Shown piece after piece: positions 18,788 through 27,185 of a DNA stretch of 64,000 nucleotides. Below the pieces are notes generated by a model. That model worked only from the letters and a program-made list of their open reading frames with translations. It was not told the origin of the DNA and did not search any database. The translations under genes were made by a program, and so were the position numbers. The stretch spans positions 2,040,501 through 2,104,500 of the forward strand of contig NZ_LT984798.1 in the NCBI RefSeq assembly GCF_900243745.1, read 5' to 3'. The stretch is from Desulfovibrio sp. G11. Its GTDB lineage: Bacteria > Desulfobacterota > Desulfovibrionia > Desulfovibrionales > Desulfovibrionaceae. Position 1 is the stretch's first letter. Each line of letters begins with the position of its first letter.

Positions 18788-18820
18788 AAAAAAGGCCGCA
18801 ATTGCTTGCGGCCTTTTACT
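18788..18820 (-). terminator. Terminator downstream of the RRM gene
   Basis: A 12-bp stem AAAAGGCCGCAA/TTGCGGCCTTTT with loop TTGC. Poly-A on one side and poly-T on the other make it bidirectional; it closes the minus-strand RRM transcript 31 bases after its stop and backs up the secF terminator. Confidence 0.9.
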
Positions 18821-18850
18821 GTCAGGCAGACGTCCTGCCTTGCTGCCGGA

Positions 18851-19117
18851 CTACCAGCGGCGGGGAGCGGGACGGCGTTCTTCGGCCTTGTTGACGCGAA
18901 GAGCGCGGCCGCCAAAGTCCATGCCGTTGAGGGCGGAAATGGCGTTCTGGGCTTCGTCGTCTTCCATTTCCACAAAGCCGAAGCCGCGGGCGCGGCCGGT
19001 TTCGCGGTCAGAGATCAGTTTGACCGAAATAGGATCACCGTGAGCGGAAAAGAGATCGCGCACAGCGTCTTCGGTGGCGGACCAGGGCAGATTGCCGACA
19101 TAGATGGAAGTAGCCAT
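18851..19117 (-). CDS. RRM-type RNA-binding protein
   Basis: 88 aa, one RNA recognition motif. RNP2 is IYVGNLPW (residues 5-12) and RNP1 is RGFGFVEM (44-51), both with the aromatic residues that stack on RNA bases. A short basic tail (RRPAPRRW) follows. Bacterial proteins of this kind are often cold- or stress-induced RNA chaperones. The ATG at 19117 has GGAG eight bases upstream, and a terminator directly follows, so it is monocistronic. Confidence 0.95.
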   Translation of the reverse strand: MATSIYVGNLPWSATEDAVRDLFSAHGDPISVKLISDRETGRARGFGFVEMEDDEAQNAISALNGMDFGGRALRVNKAEERRPAPRRW

Positions 19118-19703
19118 TTAGAGACTCCGTATTGTGTTCTGGGTGCAGACTTTCCGCTTGAAGCCTTACACCCGTGTAAAGTCTCTGGCAAAAAAAATAC
19201 TGGACCCAATAAGTGGACAGACTCTACGAAGGGTATTGGAGCATGTCAAGTGAAACACGCAGGAAACCGGGCGAAAGCACAAGGATAATGCCTTTTGATA
19301 GCAAAAAAACGGCACAGGCTGCGTTATTGCACACGCGTGTCCGGCTGTTGCACGGCAGGCAGGTGCTCGCCATAGCCCCCCTGGTACGGGTATGATGGCC
19401 GATAGTACAGCCTGCGATGGCAATAGCATAGTGTGTAACTATGAAAATGGTTACAGGCAAAGAGCGGCCTGCGGCGTACCCGCACCTTCGCGGCAGCGGC
19501 CATTTTTTTTGGGGGGGGATAACGCCGTTGCGCAGGGAAAGGCCGTGACAGGGAAAGTGAAAAACATGCGGCCCCAGCGCGAATACACTGGCGGCCGCAC
19601 CGGCCGGGGCTGCCCGGACAGGACAGGTCAGGCTCTATTGATGCACAACTGCCGCCGGGTTGGCGGGAGTCTGAACACTGGAGTAGTTCACACTTGAAAT
19701 ACT
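19118..19703. other. Gene-poor stretch upstream of the RRM gene
   Basis: 586 bases with no frame that resembles a known protein. It must carry the RRM gene promoter. Parts near 19390-19460 are visibly more AT-rich than the flanks. It ends in the dispersed repeat at 19704. Confidence 0.4.
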
Positions 19704-19790
19704 CTACAAGGATTTGGAGATAAATCCTTGTAGCCAAATGATTGTAGGGGGCTTTGCCGACCGTTAAGCAATCATTTGAAGCGTTGATTG
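19704..19790 (-). repeat. Dispersed two-hairpin repeat, copy 1
   Basis: The minus-strand sequence of this 87-base block matches 45047-45134 (plus strand) at most positions. It has two adjacent hairpins: CTACAAGGATTT/AAATCCTTGTAG (12 bp, 19704-19733) and CAAATGATTG/CAATCATTTG (10 bp, 19734-19779) around a GC-rich centre. It abuts the arsM stop codon. No transposase is nearby, so it is a REP- or MITE-like element at most. Confidence 0.8.
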
Positions 19791-20636
19791 CTAGGGTTTG
19801 ACGGCTTCAATGGAGAGACTCACCACATAGTCCGTCAAATCTTCTCCCTTGGGGAGGTTGGTGGCTATTTCGGCGTAGAGGGGGTCGTTCCAGTCCTGCA
19901 TGCTTTGCACATAACTTGGTTTGGGCGTCAGTGTGACCCCGGAAAAGCCGGTTTTTTCAAGCAGGGCAGCGCTTGTATCTATCAGGACAGCCCCGGCAAC
20001 GCAGCCAACCAGCGCGGCTGCCATGTCGCGGATATTGTCGGGCAACGGCTTGAGCAACGCCAGATCAGAAACGGCCACCTTGCCGCCCGGCTTCAGTACG
20101 CGAAAAATTTCGTGCCATACCTGCGCCTTGTCCGGCGAAAGATTGATGACACAGTTGGATAAAACCACATCCACGCTGTTGTCCGCCACCGGCAGGTGCT
20201 CGATTTCTCCCAGCCGGAATTCCACGTTGTCCAGCCCGGTGAGCTCCCGGTACGACTCGATGTTTTTTCGGGCTTTGGCGAGCATCTCGGGGGTCATATC
20301 CACACCGATGACACGGCCGGAGGCCTTTACGCGCTCCCCAGCCTGAAAAACGTCAAAGCCGCCGCCGCTGCCCAGATCAAGAACAGTTTGTCCTTCCAGC
20401 AGGGCTGCCAGGGCTACAGGATTACCGCACGAAAGTCCCATATTGGCCCCCTCGGGGAGGCGGGCAAGGGTTTTTGCGTCATAGCCGAGTGATTCTGCCA
20501 GTCTGGCGGGATCAGCCTGACCGCTCCGGCGGTTGGAGCAGCAGGAGCGCTGCGCCCCGGAGGCAATGGCTGCGTAGCCGGAGCGCACGGTTTCTGTAAT
20601 GGTCTGCCTGTCTGTTTCTTTGCCTGCAGATTTCAT
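19791..20636 (-). CDS. arsM: Arsenite S-adenosylmethionine methyltransferase
   Basis: 281 aa. The SAM-binding motif VLDLGSGGGFDVF and GVDMTPEML are at residues ~85-117. The three cysteines that bind As(III) in ArsM are present as Cys70 (GLSCGNP), Cys162 (SNCVINL) and Cys212 (VGCVAGA), the last two 50 residues apart as usual, plus a CC pair near residue 32. It methylates arsenite to less retained or volatile forms. It follows arsR on the same strand with a small dyad between them. The repeat at 19704-19790 directly follows its stop. Confidence 0.93.
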   Translation of the reverse strand: MKSAGKETDRQTITETVRSGYAAIASGAQRSCCSNRRSGQADPARLAESLGYDAKTLARLPEGANMGLSCGNPVALAALLEGQTVLDLGSGGGFDVFQAGERVKASGRVIGVDMTPEMLAKARKNIESYRELTGLDNVEFRLGEIEHLPVADNSVDVVLSNCVINLSPDKAQVWHEIFRVLKPGGKVAVSDLALLKPLPDNIRDMAAALVGCVAGAVLIDTSAALLEKTGFSGVTLTPKPSYVQSMQDWNDPLYAEIATNLPKGEDLTDYVVSLSIEAVKP

Positions 20637-20653
20637 GATGCATCCTTAATGTT

Positions 20654-20665
20654 TTGACTATTCAA
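20654..20665 (-). promoter_or_regulatory. Possible second ArsR operator upstream of arsM
   Basis: TTGACTATTCAA is a TTGA-N4-TCAA dyad 18 bases before the arsM start. It resembles half of the better dyad upstream of arsR, so arsM may have its own ArsR control. Inference. Confidence 0.35.
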
Positions 20666-20739
20666 CTAATGTTGCCTTGTTGGTGCAAGGCATACCCATA
20701 AACGGGCAATGTTGTCATCACACATCTGTTGTGAATATT

Positions 20740-21096
20740 CTAGTCGTTCCAGCCTGGAAGAACAGCAGGCGAAACAGCGCTTTGCGCCCGGTAGCGGCGG
20801 CATTGTTCCGGCTGGTTCGCGCAGCACTCTGAAGTCAGGTAGGCGATCGTATCGAGCATTAGGGGAATATTGGCCCGGTACCGCAGAAAGCGTCCCTCTT
20901 TTTCCACGTTGATCAGGCCGGAGTGCAGCAGACCTTTGAGGTGAAAGGAAAGATTGGTTCCCGGCACTTGCAGTGTTTTTGCAATTTCTCCGGCCACAAG
21001 CCCGTCGGGTGCTGACTTTACGAGAAGTCTGAACAGGTCCAGACGAACTTCTGACGACAGGGCTTCAAAAATGCTGCTGGCTTGTACTGTTTCCAT
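20740..21096 (-). CDS. arsR: ArsR family metalloregulator
   Basis: 118 aa winged-helix repressor. The helix-turn-helix reads LVAGEIAKTLQVPGTNLSFHLKGL and the wing KEGRFLRYRAN. A vicinal CC (SECCANQPEQC) lies near the C-terminus and is a candidate As(III)/Sb(III) site; it is not in the DNA-recognition helix as in E. coli ArsR, so it resembles the type with C-terminal cysteines. I prefer the ATG at 21096 over a TTG at 21111 because the latter lies inside the operator-like dyad. It heads arsR-arsM. Confidence 0.88.
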   Translation of the reverse strand: METVQASSIFEALSSEVRLDLFRLLVKSAPDGLVAGEIAKTLQVPGTNLSFHLKGLLHSGLINVEKEGRFLRYRANIPLMLDTIAYLTSECCANQPEQCRRYRAQSAVSPAVLPGWND

Positions 21097-21104
21097 GAAT
21101 TGAT

Positions 21105-21124
21105 ATTTCAACTTATATTGAATT
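21105..21124 (-). promoter_or_regulatory. ArsR-type operator upstream of arsR
   Basis: The imperfect palindrome ATTTCAACTTATATTGAATT (TTCAA...TTGAA) sits directly before the chosen start, in AT-rich DNA. ArsR repressors bind dyads of this form, so autoregulation of arsR-arsM is likely. Confidence 0.55.
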
Positions 21125-21201
21125 GTGTCAACAGTTTTCTATATGCGCTGCTTTTTTCAGCCATTAGTACATGTTGTGAGACTGCTTTTCCGACGGACAT
21201 T

Positions 21202-21744
21202 TCAGCGAAACCGTTTCTCTGACCGGTATGATCGCCGGGGGCGCACAATCATGCCCGCCACGACGGCAGCCACGAACGCCGTTACAAACGCGCCTGCCAT
21301 ATCCAGGGGGTAGTGTACGCCTGCAAAAATTCTTGCCCAGGCGGTCATGAGGCCCAGCAGGATGATTGCCAGAGAAAAAAGGCGTGTACCCTGCAGAAAG
21401 AGCAGCGGCAGGGCCAGAGAGAACACAAAGGTGGCATGAAAACTGGGAAAAGAAGATGTGGGCGCGTGGTCAATAAGCATGCGTCCAAGGCCCATAACAA
21501 AGGGCCGGGGATTGTAATGAAACTTGCGGATGCAGTACGCCGTGCCCATAGCCAGCGCCATTGTCAGTATCAGGCGGCCTGCAAGCACGCCGCGCGGTTT
21601 TTGCGTGAGCAGGGCTATGAGCGCGAGAGCAACGGCAATGCCTATGGGCCATTCCGCCAGGATGCGCGCGGCCCATATGCCGAAAGGCGATGCCGCGTCA
21701 CCGGCATTGAGGGCCAGAAAAAGCTGATGATTTAACGATTCCAT
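21202..21744 (-). CDS. PAP2 family membrane phosphatase (undecaprenyl-diphosphatase-like)
   Basis: 180 aa with about five membrane segments. The three PAP2 signatures are present: KFHYNPRP, FPSFHAT and ARIFAGVHYPLD, the last two giving the catalytic histidines. Size and pattern fit the BcrC/YbjG group, which recycles the undecaprenyl carrier for peptidoglycan and glycans, although a role in lipid A or phosphatidylglycerophosphate turnover is possible. The start at 21744 (MESLNHQLF) is chosen because the family begins there; the longer open frame upstream has no similarity. Confidence 0.86.
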   Translation of the reverse strand: MESLNHQLFLALNAGDAASPFGIWAARILAEWPIGIAVALALIALLTQKPRGVLAGRLILTMALAMGTAYCIRKFHYNPRPFVMGLGRMLIDHAPTSSFPSFHATFVFSLALPLLFLQGTRLFSLAIILLGLMTAWARIFAGVHYPLDMAGAFVTAFVAAVVAGMIVRPRRSYRSEKRFR

Positions 21745-22001
21745 AGGTGTTGTGTATGCTTGTTGCGGGTTGGAGCCGGAGAGCGGGCGCCCTGAACAAT
21801 GCCGCCCGGCCCGACAGGGGGATATGGATGCCCCCACGGAGCAGGCCATTTGCCGGGGCTGGAGCGCCTGACCTGTGGGGCGGCCTCGTGGCTGCGCGAA
21901 AAGGCGAGGGGCGTTGGCGGTATTTCCGGCGGAAAGCGCATCCGGTTCTTGGCGGCAGGCATTGTGCACGTGCTGCAATACCGCGGGGATTCTTGAAAGG
22001 C

Positions 22002-22034
22002 AAAGCCCGTCAAGGGATTAGCTTGACGGGCTTT
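22002..22034 (-). terminator. Terminator downstream of the tRNA gene
   Basis: A 13-bp stem AAAGCCCGTCAAG/CTTGACGGGCTTT with a seven-base loop, 11 bases past the tRNA 3' end. Confidence 0.85.
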
Positions 22035-22045
22035 ACTGATCTTCT

Positions 22046-22121
22046 TGGTGGGCCCACCAGGATTCGAACCTGGGACAGGCCGGTTATGAGCCGGAGGCTC
22101 TACCAACTGAGCTATAGGCCC
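22046..22121 (-). tRNA. tRNA with CAT anticodon (probably tRNA-Ile2, possibly elongator tRNA-Met)
   Basis: 76 bases with encoded CCA. The acceptor pairs GGGCCTA with TGGGCCC, the D-arm is AGCTCAGTTGGTAGAGC, the anticodon loop CTCATAA closes on CCGG/CCGG, and the T-arm is CCAGGTTCGAATCCTGG. It is not the initiator, which lacks this acceptor and has three G:C pairs at the anticodon stem base. The acceptor GGGCCTA resembles lysidine-modified tRNA-Ile2, but Met cannot be excluded by eye. Confidence 0.93.
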
Positions 22122-22248
22122 CAAGGAGGAGGACTATAGCCGCAAGTTGTTTGGCGGTCAAGCCGGAGATGCCCGTACAGGCATTTTCGGCCGCTGTTTT
22201 TGCGTGACGGCACATGCGGGCAGGCAATCTGTTTGCGCCGCAGTGGTC

Positions 22249-23412
22249 TTACATGGCGTTGCCGGTTTCCAGCAGCGCGATCTGTTCATCCATGGCCTTT
22301 TGCAACTGGTCGGGCAGGCCCATAATGTCCACATTGAGAAAGCCGCGCACAATGGTGGATGCGGCTTCATCTTCATCAAGACCGCGCGCCATGAGGTACT
22401 CTATTTCTTCCTGGGCTATTTTGCCCACGGCGGCCTCGTGCGACAGTTCCACACCGTCCTGGTTGCTGTCCAGCTCGGGGATGGCGTGTATGCGCCCGCC
22501 GCCAAGGATAAGGCCCTTGCATTCCAGATGTCCCCTGGCGGGGGCGGCGGATGCGCCTATGAAACCACGGTTGATTATGGTTCCACCTGTGGTGAGGGTA
22601 CGCGAAACTATTTCGCCGCGTGTGTCGGGCGCATTGAGTTCAATGCGGTTGCCGCAGTCCACATGGGAGCCTTCGGGAGTGACAATAACGGAATTGAAGC
22701 GCGCAACAGCACCACTGCCCTGAAGCTTCATGGTCGGATACATCTGCAGGTCGGCCACGGGCTTGAGCAGGATGTAGTTGTTCTGAAACTCTCCTCCGGC
22801 TTCCACAATGCCTGCGGAGCGGGGGCGGACCGTGGTGCTTGTTCCCCAGTTATGGATCATTGTGAAGGTGAGCTTGCCGCCTTTTTCCACATAATATTCG
22901 GTAATGCCCAGGTGGGCCGTATCGTTGGCATCGTGGGCCGTGGCGCAGCCGCCCAGAATATGCAGCTCGGCTCCTTCTTCCACCACCACGATGTTGTGGA
23001 TGCTCTGTCCCGCACCGTGTCCCTTGATGAACATGCATGACTGCACAGGCTGGGTGATTTTGGCTCCCTTGCGGGCGCACACAAAGTAGCCGCCGTTGCA
23101 ATGCTCGCGCGTGAGGCGGGTAAACTCGTCTTTTTCCGGATCAAGCAGCTTCCAGTAATACTGGGGCAGGCCGTCAAATTTTTTCAGGGCCTCGCGGATG
23201 TCCATAAGGTCAAGGCCTTCATGGCTTGCATGGCAGTGAACCCCCGCATGGTTGAGCTGCATGAATGCGCCGCTCACCGCGTGATCGTTCACGTCAATGC
23301 CCGCGTGTACAAGGCGTTCCTTGTCCGCGGCGGGCAGGCTGGCGAGGTTTTCTATGGGGGCGGCACCTTCGTTGCCGTTGAAGCTGTACCGGGAGAGATT
23401 GACTGTGCTCAT
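22249..23412 (-). CDS. sufB: SufB/SufD family Fe-S cluster scaffold protein
   Basis: 387 aa. The right-handed beta-helix core of the family is evident from repeated short strands with polar turns (EYYVEKGGKLTFTMIHNW, RFNSVIVTPEGSHVDCG, GHLECKGLILGGG) and ends in the family motif ELSHEAAVGKIAQEEIEYLMARG. It is much shorter than E. coli SufB (~495 aa), closer to the minimal SufB of two-gene SUF systems of anaerobes. The start overlaps the sufC stop by four bases (ATGA). No sufS, sufD, sufE or sufU follows; the tRNA gene lies 127 bases further on. Confidence 0.9.
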   Translation of the reverse strand: MSTVNLSRYSFNGNEGAAPIENLASLPAADKERLVHAGIDVNDHAVSGAFMQLNHAGVHCHASHEGLDLMDIREALKKFDGLPQYYWKLLDPEKDEFTRLTREHCNGGYFVCARKGAKITQPVQSCMFIKGHGAGQSIHNIVVVEEGAELHILGGCATAHDANDTAHLGITEYYVEKGGKLTFTMIHNWGTSTTVRPRSAGIVEAGGEFQNNYILLKPVADLQMYPTMKLQGSGAVARFNSVIVTPEGSHVDCGNRIELNAPDTRGEIVSRTLTTGGTIINRGFIGASAAPARGHLECKGLILGGGRIHAIPELDSNQDGVELSHEAAVGKIAQEEIEYLMARGLDEDEAASTIVRGFLNVDIMGLPDQLQKAMDEQIALLETGNAM

Positions 23413-24203
23413 TTGAGGGGGGCCTCCGCAATTTTGCCAAACATGTCGCCGGCCAGGCAGCGCAGGCATTCCTGATAACCGTGATTGGCGATATGGTCGA
23501 GAATTTCGCGCGGCCCGGCCTCGCAGCAGAGTTTGCCGTTATACATGACCTGCCCCCGGTGGGCATTGACATATTCAAGAATATGCCCCGTATGGGTGAT
23601 GATCAGGCCGCTGGTGGAGCGCGCTTTTTCGCGTTGCCGCAGGGTGGCGCAACATCGGTCGGGCAGGCCGTCCAGCAGGCTGCGCACGGTTTTTCCCACA
23701 AGCGCCATATTTTCAAGGTCCACGCCGGATTCCGGTTCGTCAAAAAGCAGAAGGTCGGGCTGCTGGGCCATGAGCTGCAGCAGTTCTGAGCGCTTTATCT
23801 CGCCGCCGGAAAAGCCTGCGTTGACGTCGCGGTTCAAAAACTGGTCAAAGTGTACCTTGCGGGCCATGTCTTCCACGTCCATCGGTCGCCCGCGCCCGCA
23901 CAGTTCCACCAGCTTGCCCGTGGGCAGGCCGTGAATGGTGGGCGGCCGCTGAAAAGACATGCCTATGCCAAGGCGCGCCCGCTCATACATGGGCGCATGG
24001 GTGATATCGTTGCCTTTGAAGATGATCTGCCCCTGGGTGACGGTATATCCCGAAACGCCCATGAGGGTCATGAGCAGGGTTGTTTTGCCGGAACCGTTGG
24101 GGCCGAAGAGTATGAATGTTTCGCCGGGCTTGACGTGCAGGTCAATACCTTTAAGTACGGGAGTACCCTTGACCTCCACATGCAGGTTACGGATTTCAAG
24201 CAT
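23409..24203 (-). CDS. sufC: Fe-S cluster assembly ATPase SufC
   Basis: 264-aa ABC-type ATPase. Walker A is GPNGSGKTT, the signature is FSGGEIKRSELLQL and Walker B is LLLFDEPESGVDLEN, all in SufC form (the ESGVD after the Walker B is diagnostic). It powers conformational change in the SufB scaffold. The start at 24203 (MLEIRNLHVE) overlaps the upstream 108-aa gene by eight bases. An ATG seven codons earlier is possible but less like the family. Confidence 0.94.
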   Translation of the reverse strand: MLEIRNLHVEVKGTPVLKGIDLHVKPGETFILFGPNGSGKTTLLMTLMGVSGYTVTQGQIIFKGNDITHAPMYERARLGIGMSFQRPPTIHGLPTGKLVELCGRGRPMDVEDMARKVHFDQFLNRDVNAGFSGGEIKRSELLQLMAQQPDLLLFDEPESGVDLENMALVGKTVRSLLDGLPDRCCATLRQREKARSTSGLIITHTGHILEYVNAHRGQVMYNGKLCCEAGPREILDHIANHGYQECLRCLAGDMFGKIAEAPLK

Positions 24204-24522
24204 TATTGTCTCCGGTTTCACCAAGATATTCCATCACATCGTAATGTACATGGTCCAGAATATGGGTCAGCCTGGAGACGCACTCGTCCCCCACGGCCCT
24301 GCCCAGAAGGTCAACGATAAAGGCCGCTCTTTTGGCATTGACCAGGGCGTCATATCCCTGGTCCGCGCTGTAGGGTATGGCGCTGATGCTTTCGCTGAAG
24401 TTTTGCAGCATTTCCGGGGCAAGGTTCTTGATGGGTTGGGCTTCGTCATCGATATAGGCGACGCCATCGCGCAGTTCAAGCATGACCGGTTTGCCGTGCA
24501 TGTAGGCGATGCACACTTTCAT
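24196..24522 (-). CDS. Unknown 108-aa protein translationally coupled to sufC
   Basis: I do not recognise a family. The protein is acidic and soluble, with a beta-rich N-terminus (MKVCIAYMHGKPVMLELRDGV) resembling a small CooT-like fold and a helical remainder containing HILDHVHYDVMEYLGE. Only one cysteine (residue 4) is present, so it is not an evident cluster carrier. AGGGG lies before the ATG at 24522. Overlap with sufC by eight bases argues for a role in the same Fe-S assembly unit; this is inference from position. Confidence 0.75.
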   Translation of the reverse strand: MKVCIAYMHGKPVMLELRDGVAYIDDEAQPIKNLAPEMLQNFSESISAIPYSADQGYDALVNAKRAAFIVDLLGRAVGDECVSRLTHILDHVHYDVMEYLGETGDNNA

Positions 24523-24673
24523 GGTAGTCCCCTTGGTTTTACAGATGCCGCATAGTGGCAAACTTGGCTGTCCGTGTCCAGAGGAAGGCGCGCGAACAGG
24601 ATAAACACGTGGCGGGCCTTGCGGTTGCGGCCCGCACTGGCTACCATGCGCAAAGATGTAATGGAGGTGTCCA

Positions 24674-25645
24674 TTGTACGTGATTACCGGTGGAGCGGGT
24701 TTTTTGGGTAGCGCTCTTTTATGGCAGCTTAACTGCATGAACATTGACGATATCGTGATTGTGGACAACCTGGCACGGAGCGATAAATGGCGTAATCTCG
24801 TCAAGCGCCGCTACGTGGACTATCTGCACAGGGACCAGTTTTACGATCTCATGCAGCGCGATGCCCTGCCCTGGAAGGTCAGCGGCGTGGTGCATCTCGG
24901 AGCCTGTTCGTCCACCACGGAAAAGGACGCGGATTTTCTGATGGAAAACAATTTCCATTACAGTCGCGACCTGTGCCGTTACACGCTGGACAAGGGGGGC
25001 CGCTTCATCAATGCCAGCTCCGCCGCGACCTATGGCGACGGTTCGCTGGGATTCAGCGATGACGAGCAGCTTGTGCCGCGCCTGCGGCCTTTGAACATGT
25101 ACGGCTACTCTAAACAGCTTTTTGACCTATGGCTGCTACGCGAGGGCTTGCAGGCCGAAACGGCCAGCCTGAAATTTTTCAATGTTTACGGTCCCAACGA
25201 ATATCACAAGGGCGATATGCAGAGTGTGGCTGCCAAGGCCCACCGGCAGATAGGCCAGGAAGGTTTGCTGCGGCTCTTCAGGTCCGACCGCCCGGATGTG
25301 GCGGACGGGGAACAGAAGCGCGATTTTGTTTACGTCAAGGACTGCACTGCCCTGATGGCCTGGCTGCTGGAACGCAACGATGTTTGCGGCATCCACAACG
25401 TGGGTACAGGAACCGCGCGCAGCTTTAACGATCTGGCGCAGGCCGTGTTTGCGGCCCTGAACCGGCCCTGCCATATAGAGTATGTGGATATGCCCGACAG
25501 CCTGCGGGGGCGCTACCAGCACTACACACAGGCAGACATGGCCTGGCTCGGGCAGGTAGATTGCCCGCTTGCATTTACACCGCTTGAAGAAGGCGTGGCA
25601 GACTATGTGAAGGGCTATCTGGAAAAAGAAGACCCCTATCTGTAG
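24674..25645 (+). CDS. hldD: ADP-L-glycero-D-manno-heptose 6-epimerase
   Basis: 323 aa, extended SDR fold. The N-terminal GGAGFLGSAL binds NADP; SSAATYGDG and the MYGYSKQLFD YxxxK pair form the active site; KFFNVYGPNEYHKG is characteristic of HldD. It makes the heptose precursor of the lipopolysaccharide inner core, fitting a Gram-negative. The start is a TTG at 24674, six bases after GGAGG (24663-24667); no usable ATG is near. It diverges from the sufC leader gene. Confidence 0.94.
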   Translation: MYVITGGAGFLGSALLWQLNCMNIDDIVIVDNLARSDKWRNLVKRRYVDYLHRDQFYDLMQRDALPWKVSGVVHLGACSSTTEKDADFLMENNFHYSRDLCRYTLDKGGRFINASSAATYGDGSLGFSDDEQLVPRLRPLNMYGYSKQLFDLWLLREGLQAETASLKFFNVYGPNEYHKGDMQSVAAKAHRQIGQEGLLRLFRSDRPDVADGEQKRDFVYVKDCTALMAWLLERNDVCGIHNVGTGTARSFNDLAQAVFAALNRPCHIEYVDMPDSLRGRYQHYTQADMAWLGQVDCPLAFTPLEEGVADYVKGYLEKEDPYL

Positions 25646-25847
25646 GGACCGGGTTTGCAGGCGCGGATTTTCTCCGGCTGCGGGTTGTGCCGTACCTGTA
25701 TTTACGACCGGGACTGCGCCGCCGGGGCAACTGGCAAAGCCTCCCCCTTTCCGGGCCGTGCCTTTCTGCCAAAGAGCGCGCACTGCACCCGTTGAGGTAT
25801 TCCGGTGTATTATACAGGAAGGGCCGAACATGGTTTTCCACAACATA

Positions 25848-25908
25848 AAAACCCCGCTCCCTGGCAGGCTCTGCGCGTTGTGCACAGTCCTGCCGGAGCG
25901 GGGTTTTT
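25848..25908 (+). terminator. Terminator between hldD and trmI (convergent)
   Basis: A long stem: AAAACCCCGCTCC/GGAGCGGGGTTTT with a further GGCAGG/CCTGCC pair inside and A- and T-runs outside, so it can serve both converging genes. Confidence 0.9.
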
Positions 25909-25977
25909 ATTACATAATATCCATTTGTTGCGTGAAAAACATCATCGTGCCGGGTTTGCCCGCAACAGGGGCGGGCG

Positions 25978-26886
25978 CTATGCCAGATTCTGGTCTTCTG
26001 TCATATCCCGTGCGGCTGCGCCGTCCTGCGGGGCGGCGTTATCCAGCCCCAGCCGGGCCAGACGTGCGGCTTCCTGTTTGCGTTCACGTGTGCCGAGGGG
26101 CTTGCGCGATTCAAAGTCCTGATTGCGCTCCTGCTGGCGGGCAAAGACCAGAAAGCCCGTGTGGGCGTTCATGCGGTCTTCGGGGCGCAGGCGGTCGGCC
26201 ACCGGCTTCCAGCGGCGAATGAGAATCTCGCAGACTTCCACATCGGCAAAGGGGCCGCGCTCAAGGCCCAGCAAAAGCTTGCTCACCTGATCCACTGTGG
26301 GCAGCAAAAAGCCGAAACTTGCGCCGGGGCGCACGGCCGCAAGTGCATGGTCCAGATATTCCCAGGGCGTGCGCACGTCCAGAAAGAGCGCGTCCGCGCC
26401 GGTAACGGCAAAGCCTTCGGCCACATCGCGGTGGTGCAGCTCCACGTTCTGGCCCACGCCTGCCCACTCAAGATTGCGGCGGGCCAACGCCATAAATTCT
26501 TCGCGGGCCTCGTGGCTGACCACGCGCCCCGTGGGACCGCAGAACCATGAAAGGCCTGTTGTCAGGCCCCCGGAGCCGCAGCCCGCTTCAATGATGGTGC
26601 GGCCCGGTCCGGCCCCTAGGCGCAGGCAGATATAGGCGATGTCTTTGGGGTAGATGATCTGTGTCTGGCGTTTGAGCGTCTTGAGGCGGTCATAAAGGGT
26701 AGCTTCCATGACCTGTATGGGCACTTGCTGGTTGGTGTAGATCACGCTGCCAAAGTCGCAGCGGGCCACATCAGCGGCCGACAAAGCGCCGTCATTGCTG
26801 TGCCAGTCCTGACCTTCGGTCAGTTTTTTGGTATAGCGGCGGCCCTTGGGGGTCACATAGACAACAAGAGAACCGTAGGGAATCAT
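25978..26886 (-). CDS. trmI: tRNA (adenine-58-N1)-methyltransferase
   Basis: 302 aa. The N-terminal beta domain (GSLVVYVTPKGRRYTKKL) and QIIYPKDIAYICLRLG precede the SAM site IIEAGCGSGGLTTGL and the motif LFLDVRTPWEYLDHAL, matching the TrmI/Trm61 family that forms m1A58 in the T-loop. A ~45-residue charged C-terminal tail (RERKQEAARLARLG) is extra. The ATG at 26886 follows AAAGGAAA. Confidence 0.92.
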   Translation of the reverse strand: MIPYGSLVVYVTPKGRRYTKKLTEGQDWHSNDGALSAADVARCDFGSVIYTNQQVPIQVMEATLYDRLKTLKRQTQIIYPKDIAYICLRLGAGPGRTIIEAGCGSGGLTTGLSWFCGPTGRVVSHEAREEFMALARRNLEWAGVGQNVELHHRDVAEGFAVTGADALFLDVRTPWEYLDHALAAVRPGASFGFLLPTVDQVSKLLLGLERGPFADVEVCEILIRRWKPVADRLRPEDRMNAHTGFLVFARQQERNQDFESRKPLGTRERKQEAARLARLGLDNAAPQDGAAARDMTEDQNLA

Positions 26887-27185
26887 GAATTTCCTTTGTG
26901 TTGCGGCGCTGACGCGCGGTATCGGGCATCATGAGGGGGCCGTGCGGCCCCCTCTGTAAAAACACGGCTCCGGTCTGCGCCGGGGTCAGGTTATTTCTGG
27001 CATGCTGATATTTCAGCAGCCTGCCCTGAAAGCAAAACTGTCCTATAGCATTTACCTTTGAGAATGTGCACTCTCAAAGCAAAGGCGCGCCCGCCGACGT
27101 TTGACAGCGTAAATACATTGCACTTGCGCCTCCACGGCGGGCGTCTGCCCGTGCAGCCGCCAGGCATTTTCACTTTGAAAATGCT
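26887..27185. other. Gap between mrcA and trmI with two small hairpins
   Basis: No gene is seen. CTTTGAGA/TCTCAAAG (27056-27079) and GCATTTT/AAAATGC (27164-27184, just after the mrcA stop) are perfect short stems without U-tracts. A GC-rich block at 27125-27165 follows. The style resembles the hairpin-rich gap at 45 kb. Confidence 0.45.

Noticed and set aside
21097..21111. Five-codon extension of arsR from a TTG
   Set aside because: The TTG lies within the operator-like dyad; the ATG at 21096 gives a normal ArsR length.
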